A stretch of 64,000 nucleotides of DNA, from the NCBI RefSeq assembly GCF_017301735.1, contig NZ_CP071090.1, positions 11,577,001-11,641,000 on the forward strand, in the 5' to 3' direction. The stretch's first letter is position 1, and the number at the start of each line of letters is the position of its first letter. The DNA is from Pyxidicoccus parkwaysis (GTDB taxonomy: Bacteria > Myxococcota > Myxococcia > Myxococcales > Myxococcaceae). Below the pieces are notes generated by a model, which saw only the letters and a list, made by a program, of their open reading frames with translations, made no database searches and had not been told where the DNA came from. This document shows, piece by piece, positions 17,913 through 26,486 of this stretch. A program made the translations under genes and the position numbers.

Positions 17913-18355
17913 GCGTGCTGCACGTGGTGTTCAAGGTGGACGGGGCCGAGTACGCGCTGCCCGCGGCGGACGTGCTGCAGATGGAGAGCTACACCGGTGC
18001 CACGCCGGTGCCGGGCGCTCCGTCGCACGTGGCCGGGCTGGTGCAGGTGCGCGGCCGCGTCATTCCCGTGGTGGACGCGCGGGCGCGCTTCGGGCTGCCG
18101 GCCATCCAGCGCTCGCTGGACTCGCGCGTGGTGGTGGGCCAGCTCGGGCAGCGCACGGTGGGGCTGCTCGTGGACAGCGCCCGCGAGGTGCTGAAGCTGG
18201 ACCCGGCACAGGTGAAGCCGCCCCCTCCGCTGGTGATGGAGGGCGCGCGCGGATTCGTGAAGGCCGTGGCGCAGGTGGGGCCGCGGTTGGTGATGCTCAT
18301 CGATTTCCCCCGGGTCATCGGGGAGGAGACGCCGGATGGCGACGGACAACGGTAG
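17909..18355 (+). CDS. cheW: CheW coupling protein (Che7-like)
   Basis: 148 residues; the ATG overlaps the cheA stop (ATGA). It has the single CheW SH3-like fold: FKVDGAEYALPAADVLQM, GLVQVRGRVIPVVDARARFGL, RTVGLLVDSAREVLKL. It couples CheA to the receptor encoded next, whose start lies 20 bp inside this gene. Confidence 0.93.
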   Translation: MSVLHVVFKVDGAEYALPAADVLQMESYTGATPVPGAPSHVAGLVQVRGRVIPVVDARARFGLPAIQRSLDSRVVVGQLGQRTVGLLVDSAREVLKLDPAQVKPPPPLVMEGARGFVKAVAQVGPRLVMLIDFPRVIGEETPDGDGQR

Positions 18356-20885
18356 CGGAGCCCTCGCGCTGGACGACGCGCGCACCCTCGCGGAGAGCGC
18401 GTCGCGCAGCGTGCAGGAGGGCGCCAGCATGGTGCAGGCGGTGGAGGCCCTGGCGACGCGGCTGGCGGCGAGCGGGAACGAGCAGGCCGCCGCCTCCGAG
18501 CAGGTGCGCGCCTCCATCGAGTCCATCGCCGCCTACGTGGAGGAGACGGGCCTGTCGGTGCACGAGCTCCTGCGCTCCCAGCGCACGGTGAGTGACTCCG
18601 CGCGCGGCCTCCAGCAGGAGGCAGAGAGCACCGCGGGCGCGCTGCAGGAGGTGAATGCCTCCGTGGCCGGCGTGCGCAAGGACGCCGGGCACCTGGCCGC
18701 CTCGGCGGACGCCACCGCCGCCACGGTGGAGCAGGTGTCGCGCTCGGTGAAGGGTGTGAGCGCCAACGCGGAGGAGCTGGCCGCCTCCAGCGAGGAGCTG
18801 CTGGCGTCGATGACGGAGATGAACGCCACCGTGGCGGACCTCGTCGCGCGCAACCAGTCCAGCGCCGCCGCCACGGAAGAGGTCGCCGCCACCGCCGAGG
18901 AGATGGCCAAGGGCATTGCCCGCCTGGCCACGGACTCGCAGGGGGTGGGCGAGCGCATGTCGTCGATGTCCAACGTGGTGGTGGGCATTGGCCGCGTGCT
19001 GGGCGAGGTGGCCCGTGACGCCCTCAGCATGGCGTCCAGCGTGGAGGAGACGGCGAGCACCACGGAGGAGCTGGCGCGCAGCGTGCGCGGCGTGGCGGAG
19101 AATGCGCGGGTGATGGAGACGCACGCCGCCTCCACCGCGTCCACCGTGGAGGAGGTCGCCGCCAGCGTGGAGGAGGTGGCCGCCACCGCGGAGAAGAACG
19201 CCGCCGTGGTGGACGCCAACGCGGCCACGATTGAGCAGCTCGCCCGCTCCGCGCAGCAGGTGGCGAAGGCGGCGGAGAGCATCAACACCCTGGCGGCCGG
19301 CAGCGCCTCCGCGTCCACGCAGCTGGAGACGTCCACGCGCCGGGTGGCGCAGATGATGGAGGAGGCCCGCGCCACCGCCGAGCGCGTGGGCACCACCGCG
19401 CGCGAGGGCGGCGCCACCTTGACGCGCTCCATCGCCGGCTTCGGCCGCATCCGCCAGTCCATCGTCGAGTCCTCCGGCGTCATGAAGGAGATGGGCAAGC
19501 GCGCGGAGGAGATTGGCGACATCGTCCAGACCATCAACCTCATCGCGGACCGCACCAACCTCCTGTCCCTCAACGCCAGCATCGAGGCGGCGCGCGCGGG
19601 CGAGCACGGCCGCGGCTTCGCGGTGGTGGCGGAGGAGATTCGCGCGTTGGCGGACCGGGCGGCGGCGGCCAGCGCGGACGTGGCCAAAATCGTCCGGGGC
19701 CTCCAGACGACGGCGCGCGAGGCGGCCAGCGCCACGGTGGAGGGCGCGCGCGCGGCGGACGAAGGCGCGGCCCTGGCGTCCGACGCGGAGCGGGCGCTGA
19801 CCACCATCCTCAAGGGCGTGGACGACCTGGGGCAGAACGTGCGCGAGGTGTCGCGCGCGTCCGGCGAGCAGGTGCAAGCGGTGCAGTCCCTCACCCAGGC
19901 CACGGCGCGGGTGAGCGAGCAGGGCCGCGTCATCACCACCTCGGCATCGGAGCAGGCGCAGGCGGCGCAGTCGCTGGCCCAGGGCGGCACGGAGATGCGG
20001 CGCATGGCCCGCCAGACGACGCAGGCCACGCAGGACCAGGCGCGCGCGCTGCGCGACGCGGTGCGCTCCAACGGGCAACTGGCGGAGGTGTCGGTGAAGG
20101 TGTCCCGCGCGGTGCAGGAGCAGGCCGTCGGCGCCGGGGAGCTGGCCAAGGCCGCCTCGCAGATGCGGCAACTGGTGCAGGCGGTGAGCGGGGCGGTGGG
20201 GGCGCAGAGCAAGGAGGTGGCGGGCGTGGGCACCCTGTCGCAGGAGGTGGCGACGGCCACCCAGCGCACGCTGCTGGGGCTGGCCGAGCAGGCCAAGGCC
20301 GCCGCCGAGGTGACGCGGGCCATGGAGGAGACGCGCAAGCAGGTGGCCCAGTCCGCGCGCGGCATGTCCGAGCAGGCCCGCGCCCTCAAGCAGGGCGAGG
20401 TGGCCAGCCGGCAGGTGGCGAAGCTCGCGGCCGACGTGACGCGGGCCACCGACGAGCAGGCGCAGGCGCTCACCGGGCTGGTGAAGGGCGCGGACGAGGT
20501 GCGGCGCGTGGCGAAGGCGACGGCGCGCGCGCTGGACGAGCAGACGGAGGCGCTGTCCTCCGTCGCCGCGTCCGCCACCCGTCAGGCCACCGGCGTGGCC
20601 TCCGTGGCGCGCGCCAGCACGGAGGCCACCACGGTGACGGAGGGGCTGGCCAAGAGCGTGGAGGAGATGCGCCTGAGGGCCCGCGACATCGTCACCACCA
20701 CCGCGCAGCAGACGCGCACCACCGCCGCCACCGCCGCCGAGGTGCGCGAGGTGGCCGGGCGGCTGGCGCAGCTCACGCGCCTCCAGGGCGAGCAGGTGGA
20801 GAGCCTCTCGCGGCTGACAGGCCTGCTCGGCGGCGCGCGCAACATCGAGTCAGGGGCCACGCGGTCCCGGGAGAAGCAGGCGTGA
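18336..20885 (+). CDS. mcp: Soluble methyl-accepting protein with very long coiled coil
   Basis: 849 residues with no transmembrane segment and no recognisable sensor domain. The highly conserved signalling tip (ADRTNLLSLNASIEAARAGE, then [17 protein letters not shown]) lies near residue 403, the middle of the chain. The flanking 400-residue arms are heptad-rich with repeated SVEEVAATAE-type segments. The protein is therefore predicted to fold as one antiparallel coiled coil, much longer than ordinary MCP signalling domains. It overlaps cheW by 20 bp and the HEAT gene by GTGA. Signal input probably comes through partner proteins, plausibly the HEAT protein; in M. xanthus Mcp7 is reported, as I remember, to work with Cpc7. 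Confidence 0.88.
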   Translation: MATDNGSGALALDDARTLAESASRSVQEGASMVQAVEALATRLAASGNEQAAASEQVRASIESIAAYVEETGLSVHELLRSQRTVSDSARGLQQEAESTAGALQEVNASVAGVRKDAGHLAASADATAATVEQVSRSVKGVSANAEELAASSEELLASMTEMNATVADLVARNQSSAAATEEVAATAEEMAKGIARLATDSQGVGERMSSMSNVVVGIGRVLGEVARDALSMASSVEETASTTEELARSVRGVAENARVMETHAASTASTVEEVAASVEEVAATAEKNAAVVDANAATIEQLARSAQQVAKAAESINTLAAGSASASTQLETSTRRVAQMMEEARATAERVGTTAREGGATLTRSIAGFGRIRQSIVESSGVMKEMGKRAEEIGDIVQTINLIADRTNLLSLNASIEAARAGEHGRGFAVVAEEIRALADRAAAASADVAKIVRGLQTTAREAASATVEGARAADEGAALASDAERALTTILKGVDDLGQNVREVSRASGEQVQAVQSLTQATARVSEQGRVITTSASEQAQAAQSLAQGGTEMRRMARQTTQATQDQARALRDAVRSNGQLAEVSVKVSRAVQEQAVGAGELAKAASQMRQLVQAVSGAVGAQSKEVAGVGTLSQEVATATQRTLLGLAEQAKAAAEVTRAMEETRKQVAQSARGMSEQARALKQGEVASRQVAKLAADVTRATDEQAQALTGLVKGADEVRRVAKATARALDEQTEALSSVAASATRQATGVASVARASTEATTVTEGLAKSVEEMRLRARDIVTTTAQQTRTTAATAAEVREVAGRLAQLTRLQGEQVESLSRLTGLLGGARNIESGATRSREKQA

Positions 20886-23251
20886 CGGCATCCTCTTCGG
20901 CCCAGGGCCATCCCCTCTCCCTGTCCGCGGATGACCGCGCGCAGGTGGAGGCGGTGGAGCAGCTCGCCCGGCGCGGCTCCGGCAGCCTCGACACGTTGGT
21001 GGCCGGCCTGGACGCGCCGAGCTGGGCGGTGCGCCGCGCCGTGGTGGGCGCGCTCGCGCGGCTGGGCAGCCCCGCCGTGACGCCCCTGCGCGACGTGCTC
21101 AGCCACCGGCGCGACAGCGAGGCGCGCCTGGCCGCCGCGGTGGAGGCGCTGGTGGCCTCCTCGGGCGACGTGGAGGGGTCGCTGGAGCCGCTCGCGGAGG
21201 ACTCGAACCCGGCCGTTGTCTGCGACGTGGCCCAGGTGCTGGGCCGCCGCCGCAGCCGCCGCTCGGTGCCGCTGCTGGCCCGGCTCACCGTCCACCCGGA
21301 CGACAACGTGGCCGTGGCGTCCATTGAGGCCCTGGGGCGCATTGGCGGCGGCGCGGCGGTGGACACGCTGCTGGCGGCGCTGGGCAGCGGCAACTTCTTC
21401 CGCATCTTCCCGGCCATCGACGTGCTGGGGCGCTGCGGGGACCCCATCGTCGTGCCCGCGCTGCTGGGCCTGCTGTCGGACCCCTTCTACGCGCTGGAGG
21501 CGACGCGCGCGCTGGGCCGCACCGGCCAGGAGGCGGCGGTGCCCGCGCTGGTGGGCCTGTTGCGCCGGGGCAACGACGCGCTGGTGCGCGGGGCCGCGGT
21601 GGCGCTGGTGGACATCCACGAGGCGCAGGTGCAGCGCTTCGGCGGCGCGCGCGCGGTGCAGGGCGCGCTGCGCGGGGACTCGGACGTGGCGATGCTGGGC
21701 CGGCGGCTGTCGCAGGCCCTCAACGGCGCGGACTCGGCGGAGAAGGCCGCCCTCTCGCGGCTGCTCGGCTGGGTGGGCGGGCCGGACGCGGCGTCGGGCC
21801 TCCTGAAGCTGCTGGACGGGCCGGACCCGTCGGTGGCGCGCGCGGCGGCCGGCGCCCTGGCGGAATTGGGCTCGGACGCGGACGCCCAGATTCTGCGCGC
21901 CCTGCGCGACGGGGACAGCGCCCGCCGCCGCGTGCTGCTGCCCCTGGTGGGGCGCCGGGCGGCGTCGGTGCCGGACGTGCTGGCGTGCCTGGAGGACCGG
22001 GACGCGGCGGTGCGCGCGCTGGCGGCGGACACGCTGTCGCGCATCGGCGACCCGGCCGCGGTGCCGGCCCTCTTCATGCGACTGGTGGACGATGACCCGC
22101 GCGTGGTGCAGGCCACCGTGGGGGCCATCCAGTCGCTGGGCAGCGAGGAGACGGAGCGCATGGCGCTGGAGGCGGCGCGCTCGCCGGACGGGCGCCTGCG
22201 CCGCGCGGCGCTGCGCATCATCGCCTACTTCGGCTACCCGCGCGGGCTGGACGTGCTGCTCCAGGCCATGAGGGACCCGGACGAGCGGCTGCGCGACGCG
22301 GCCATCTTCGGCCTGCCCTTCATCGAGGACCCGCGCGCGGTGGACGCGCTCCTCACCGCCGCGGCGCACGAGTCCGAGCGCACGCGCGCGGCGGCCATGC
22401 GCGCGCTGGGGCAGACGGAGAAGGAGGCGCGCATCACCTCCACGCTGCTGGGGGGCCTCAACGACAGGGACCCGTGGGTGCGCTACTACGCGTGCCAGTC
22501 CCTGGGGAAGCTGAACGAGGAGGCCGCCGCGGACGCGATTGTCGCGCTGGCGGACGACGACGCGGGCCAGGTGCGCGTGGCGGTGGTGGACGCGCTGGCG
22601 CACATGCACACGGAAGGGGCCATGACCGCGCTGCGGCGCGCGGCCACCAGCGCGGACGCGGACGTGCGCCGCGCGGCGCTGCTGGGCCTGGGGGTGGCCC
22701 GCCGTCCGGATGCGCTGCCGGTGCTGCTGGAGGCGGTGGGCTCGGAGGACGCGGCCACGCGGCTCGTCGCCCTCTCCGCCGTGGCGGAGTACGACGCGCC
22801 GGAGACGCTGCCCGCGCTCCTGCGCGCCGCCGGTGACAGGGACGACAGCGTGCGCAGCGCGGCGGTGGGCTTCCTCGCCACGCGCACCGGGATGCCGGCC
22901 ACGCAGGCCCTGGTGACGCTGCTGGGGGACGTGACGCTGCGCGAGCGGGTGGTGAGCGCGCTGGCGCTGCCCATCGACGGCCGGCTGCCGGGGCTGCTCA
23001 CCGCGCTGGAGGCGGCGGACGAGGTGACGGCGCCGCTGCTGGTGGCCGCGCTGGCCCGCATGCGCCGGGCGGACGCGCGCGCCGCGCTGCTCCAGTGCCT
23101 GGTGTCCGCGAGCCCCGTGGGCCGGCGCGCCGCGGCTCCGGCCGTGGCGGCGCTGGGCACCGTGGAGGCGCGCGAGGCGCTGGAGCACGCCTCCACGCAC
23201 GACGACGACGCGGAAGTGCGGCGCGCCTGCCTGCTGGCGCTGGGCCGGTGA
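20882..23251 (+). CDS. cpc7: HEAT-repeat protein (Cpc7-like) in chemosensory operon
   Basis: 789 residues made almost wholly of HEAT/PBS-lyase repeats of about 31 residues, for example AVRRAVVGALARLGSPAVTPL, VAVASIEALGRIGGGAAVDTL and AVRALAADTLSRIGDPAAVPAL. There is no catalytic motif or membrane segment. Such solenoids bind proteins; similarity to phycobilin lyase repeats explains the name Cpc7 used for the gene in the M. xanthus Che7 cluster. Its position between the MCP and cheR genes, with GTGA coupling, marks it as part of the signalling machine. I infer that it connects the receptor to the desaturase encoded at the end of the operon. Confidence 0.85.
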   Translation: MTASSSAQGHPLSLSADDRAQVEAVEQLARRGSGSLDTLVAGLDAPSWAVRRAVVGALARLGSPAVTPLRDVLSHRRDSEARLAAAVEALVASSGDVEGSLEPLAEDSNPAVVCDVAQVLGRRRSRRSVPLLARLTVHPDDNVAVASIEALGRIGGGAAVDTLLAALGSGNFFRIFPAIDVLGRCGDPIVVPALLGLLSDPFYALEATRALGRTGQEAAVPALVGLLRRGNDALVRGAAVALVDIHEAQVQRFGGARAVQGALRGDSDVAMLGRRLSQALNGADSAEKAALSRLLGWVGGPDAASGLLKLLDGPDPSVARAAAGALAELGSDADAQILRALRDGDSARRRVLLPLVGRRAASVPDVLACLEDRDAAVRALAADTLSRIGDPAAVPALFMRLVDDDPRVVQATVGAIQSLGSEETERMALEAARSPDGRLRRAALRIIAYFGYPRGLDVLLQAMRDPDERLRDAAIFGLPFIEDPRAVDALLTAAAHESERTRAAAMRALGQTEKEARITSTLLGGLNDRDPWVRYYACQSLGKLNEEAAADAIVALADDDAGQVRVAVVDALAHMHTEGAMTALRRAATSADADVRRAALLGLGVARRPDALPVLLEAVGSEDAATRLVALSAVAEYDAPETLPALLRAAGDRDDSVRSAAVGFLATRTGMPATQALVTLLGDVTLRERVVSALALPIDGRLPGLLTALEAADEVTAPLLVAALARMRRADARAALLQCLVSASPVGRRAAAPAVAALGTVEAREALEHASTHDDDAEVRRACLLALGR

Positions 23252-23260
23252 CGTGACGCC

Positions 23261-24082
23261 ATGGCCTCGCTTCCCATGTCGCCGCAGGTATTCTCCATCC
23301 TGTCGGCGCTGATTGAGCAGCGCGCCGGCCTGCACTACGCGCCGGAGGACCGCGAGCTGCTCCAGGACAAGGTGTCCTCGCGCGCGGAGGAGGCGGGCTT
23401 CGACTCGCTCCTCGACTACTACTACTACCTCCGCTACGACCCGGCCGGCTCGGAGGCGCTGGACGCGCTGGTGGACTCGCTGCTCGTCCACGAGACGTAC
23501 TTCTTCCGCGAGGCGCTGCCGCTGTCGGTGCTGGCGGAGGACGTGCTCGCCCCCGCCGTCCACGCGGGCAGGCGCCCCCGCGTGTGGTGTGCCGCGTGCT
23601 CCACCGGCGAGGAGCCCCTCACGCTGGCGATGATGCTGGCGGACCGCGGCGTCCTCTCCGGCGTGGAGCTGGTGGCCAGCGACTTGAGCACCCGCGCGCT
23701 GGAGCGTGCGCGCGCCGGCGAGCACAACCTGCGCTCCATGCGCGCGCTGCCGCCGGGCGTGGAGGGGCGCTGGCTGGAGGTGCATGACGGGCGCCCGCGC
23801 GTGAAGCAGGAGCTGGTGGACGCGGTGGACTGGCGCCGCGTCAACCTGGTGGACGCGGCGATGGTGGCGGCGCTGGGCACCTTCGATGCCATCCTCTGCC
23901 GCAACGTGCTCATCTACTTCCAGGACGAGACGGCCCTGCGCGTGGTGGAGTCGCTGACGCGCGCGCTCGTGCCCGGCGGCAACCTGCTGGTGGGCACCTC
24001 CGAGTCGCTGATGCGCTTCGGCACCGCGCTGTCCTGCGAGGAGCGGCGCGGCGCCTTCTTCTACACCCGGGAGGGTGCATGA
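23261..24082 (+). CDS. cheR: CheR receptor methyltransferase (Che7-like)
   Basis: 273 residues. The N-terminal CheR helical domain includes LVDSLLVHETYFFREALPL. The S-adenosylmethionine-binding fold has VWCAACSTGEEPLTLAMMLAD and FDAILCRNVLIYFQDE. It methylates glutamates on the receptor. There is no TPR extension, unlike the CheR at 43686-45395. It begins 9 bp after the HEAT gene and overlaps cheB by ATGA. Confidence 0.94.
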   Translation: MASLPMSPQVFSILSALIEQRAGLHYAPEDRELLQDKVSSRAEEAGFDSLLDYYYYLRYDPAGSEALDALVDSLLVHETYFFREALPLSVLAEDVLAPAVHAGRRPRVWCAACSTGEEPLTLAMMLADRGVLSGVELVASDLSTRALERARAGEHNLRSMRALPPGVEGRWLEVHDGRPRVKQELVDAVDWRRVNLVDAAMVAALGTFDAILCRNVLIYFQDETALRVVESLTRALVPGGNLLVGTSESLMRFGTALSCEERRGAFFYTREGA

Positions 24083-25128
24083 CGGCCCCCGCTCCCATCC
24101 GCGTGCTGGTGGTGGACGACTCCGCCTTCGCGCGCAAGGTGCTCAAGCAGGTGCTCTCCAACGCGGAAGGCCTGGAGGTGGTGGGCACCGCGCGAGACGG
24201 CCTGGACGCGCTGGAGAAGGTGGCCGAGCTGGCCCCCGACGTCCTCACCCTCGATTTGGTGATGCCCGGCCTGGACGGGCTGGGTGTGCTGCGCGCCCTC
24301 GCCTCCATCCCCTCCGCGCCGCGCGTGGTGGTGGTGAGCAGCGCGGGCGAGGAGAGCGAATTGGCCGTGTCCGCGCTCCAGGCCGGCGCGGTGGAGTTGG
24401 TGAACAAGCCCACCGCGCTCGCCACGGACCGGCTCTACGAGCTGGGCGCGGAGTTGGTGGAGGCGGTGCGCACGGCGGCCCGCGCGGTGCCCCACGCGGC
24501 GCCGGACGTGGCCGTGGCCACGGCGCCGGGGGGGGCCCTGGCGGGAATGCCCGCGCCGGCGCGCAAGCTGGTGGTGGTGGGCACGTCCACCGGAGGCCCG
24601 CAGGCCCTCACGAGACTCTTGACAGCGCTGCCCGCGGACTTCCCCGCGCCCATGGCGCTCGCGCTGCACATCCCCGTGGGCTACACGCTGGCGGTGGCGA
24701 AGCGGCTGGACGCGCAGTGCTCGCTGGAGGTGCTGGAGGCGGAGGACGGCGTGGAGCTGCGCCCCGGGCGCGTGGTGCTGGCGCGCGCCGGGCACCACCT
24801 CAAGGTGGAGCGCCACGGCGCGGTGAGCGTGGCGCGGCTGGACAGGCACCCTTTGCGCATGCCGCACCACCCCTCGGTGGACGTCCTCTTCGAGAGCGCC
24901 GCGAAGGCCTGGGGCGCGGACGCGGTGGGCCTGGTGCTCACCGGCATGGGCGAGGACGGACGCGAAGGCTCGCGCGCCATCCGCGCCGCGGGCGGCACCG
25001 TCCTCACCGAGGCCGAGTCGTCCTGCGTGGTGTACGGCATGCCCCGCGCCGTGGTGGAGGCGGGGCTCGCCACCGCCTCCGCCCCCCTGGAGGGCCTGGT
25101 GCCGTTGCTCAATCGCTACGTCCGCTGA
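24079..25128 (+). CDS. cheB: CheB receptor methylesterase/deamidase (Che7-like)
   Basis: 349 residues. The N-terminal receiver has VDDSAFARKVLKQ and phosphoacceptor Asp in LTLDLVMPGLDG. The C-terminal esterase carries the catalytic Ser in VGTSTGGPQAL, His in ALHIPVGY and Asp in LTGMGEDGREG. Phosphorylation of the receiver by CheA should relieve inhibition of the esterase. It is the last overlapping che gene; the desaturase follows after 132 bp. Confidence 0.94.
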   Translation: MTAPAPIRVLVVDDSAFARKVLKQVLSNAEGLEVVGTARDGLDALEKVAELAPDVLTLDLVMPGLDGLGVLRALASIPSAPRVVVVSSAGEESELAVSALQAGAVELVNKPTALATDRLYELGAELVEAVRTAARAVPHAAPDVAVATAPGGALAGMPAPARKLVVVGTSTGGPQALTRLLTALPADFPAPMALALHIPVGYTLAVAKRLDAQCSLEVLEAEDGVELRPGRVVLARAGHHLKVERHGAVSVARLDRHPLRMPHHPSVDVLFESAAKAWGADAVGLVLTGMGEDGREGSRAIRAAGGTVLTEAESSCVVYGMPRAVVEAGLATASAPLEGLVPLLNRYVR

Positions 25129-25260
25129 AACGCTCGGAAACATTCCGCGCCGGGTGGGAATGCGGCGCCGACGGGCCTACATGCCGGCAGTCCAGGCAAC
25201 CCCTCCCTCGAGTCCACGCGAAGATTGGGTAATGGACACAAGGTGGGGCAGACTCCGCGC

Positions 25261-26226
25261 ATGCTTCGATACTCCGCTGACCGCCGGACGCTGCTGTGGT
25301 GCCTGGCGATGCCCGTGGTGGCCCTGTCGATGTACGCGGCCCCCTCGCTGATTCCCTATCTCTGCCCCTTGGCTTGCTATCTGGCATTGTCGGCGGGCGT
25401 CATCGCGCACAATCACAACCACTGCCCGACCTTCCGCAACCGGAAGATGAACGAGGCCATGGGCATGTGGCTGTCGCTCTTCTACGGCTACCCCACCTTC
25501 GTGTGGATTCCGACGCACAACCTCAACCACCACAAGTTCGTGAACAAGGCGGGCGACGCGACGATTACGTGGCGCTACTCCAAGAAGCACAACTTCCTGG
25601 TGGCCTTCGTCTACCCCTTCGTCTCCTCGTACTGGCAGCAGGAGCCCACCAAGGCCTTCATCGACAAGGCCCGTGAGCGCAACCCGGCGCTGTTCCGCCA
25701 GATTGTCCTCCAGTACGTCATCTGGGGCGGCACGCACGCGGCGCTGCTCGCGCTGGCCATGGTGCTGCACGGCGTCAGCGCCGGCGCCCGCATCTGGGTC
25801 TTCGCCTTCTTCATCCCGGCGATGTTCTCGCTGTGGACCATCATGTTCTTCAACTACATCCAGCACGTCCACGCGGACCCCTGGAGCGACCACGACCACA
25901 GCCGCAGCTTCACCGGCAAGGCCATCAACTTCTTCCTCTTCAACAACGGCCTCCACGCGGTGCACCACGAGACGCCGGGCCTCCACTGGAGCCTGCTGCC
26001 CGAGGCGCACGCGAAGATTGCGGCCTCCGTCCACCCGGACCTCAAGCCCGTCAGCTTCTTCGGCTGGTGCTTCCGCGTGTACGTGCTGGCGCCCCTGTTC
26101 CCCAGCTTCGGCACGAAGCAGGTGGGCCGCGCGCCCTACGAGCCGCCCACCGGCGAGACGGTCAACGTGGCCTTCGGCGACGAACTGCAGGCCGTGGACT
26201 CGGGCATCAACGCCGCCCGCGTCTGA
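25261..26226 (+). CDS. des7: Membrane fatty-acid desaturase (Des7-like)
   Basis: About 321 residues from the ATG at 25261 (a GTG at 25243 is also possible). Three histidine boxes of the di-iron membrane desaturases are present: HNHNH after the first hydrophobic pair, HNLNHHK, and HAVHHE near residue 240. Hydrophobic segments lie around residues 12-60, 150-180 and 195-215. It would insert a double bond into membrane fatty acyl chains. An inverted repeat CATTCC-N10-GGAATG (25141-25162) lies in the 132-bp gap before it, so it may have its own promoter. The context matches M. xanthus Des7 of the Che7 cluster, which suggests that the chemosensory system controls lipid modification. A strong hairpin follows. 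Confidence 0.88.
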   Translation: MLRYSADRRTLLWCLAMPVVALSMYAAPSLIPYLCPLACYLALSAGVIAHNHNHCPTFRNRKMNEAMGMWLSLFYGYPTFVWIPTHNLNHHKFVNKAGDATITWRYSKKHNFLVAFVYPFVSSYWQQEPTKAFIDKARERNPALFRQIVLQYVIWGGTHAALLALAMVLHGVSAGARIWVFAFFIPAMFSLWTIMFFNYIQHVHADPWSDHDHSRSFTGKAINFFLFNNGLHAVHHETPGLHWSLLPEAHAKIAASVHPDLKPVSFFGWCFRVYVLAPLFPSFGTKQVGRAPYEPPTGETVNVAFGDELQAVDSGINAARV

Positions 26227-26301
26227 CGCGCTCCGTCGCCCCGTCGTGCGCATTGCGCATGACGCCTTGAAGTTCGTTTGAAAGCCGAGGATTCGGCCCT
26301 G

Positions 26302-26338
26302 GAGGCGTCGGGAGGGTTCTCCTCCCGACCTCCGCCTC
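26302..26338 (+). terminator. Hairpin terminator after the Che7-like operon
   Basis: The inner stem TCGGGAGG (26308-26315) with CCTCCCGA (26321-26328) and the outer stem GAGGCG/CGCCTC form a strong hairpin 76 bp beyond the desaturase stop. It separates the operon from the PilZ gene. Confidence 0.7.
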
Positions 26339-26486
26339 GTCTCGGTGTCCGCTTCTGTGTCGTGTATTCCCCATCTCTCCCAGGAATCAGCGCCGGGGGA
26401 GTATTCGCCGTGTGTCCGTTAGTCATATCTCGTGGGTACAAGACGAGACGGGCGTGCCGGGGGGGGTGACGACACGGAGGCTCCGC

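Noticed and set aside
20582-23785. Long minus-strand open frame opposite the HEAT-repeat gene
   Set aside because: Arg/His/Gln-rich composition, no motif, and complete overlap with an obvious HEAT solenoid in a coupled operon.
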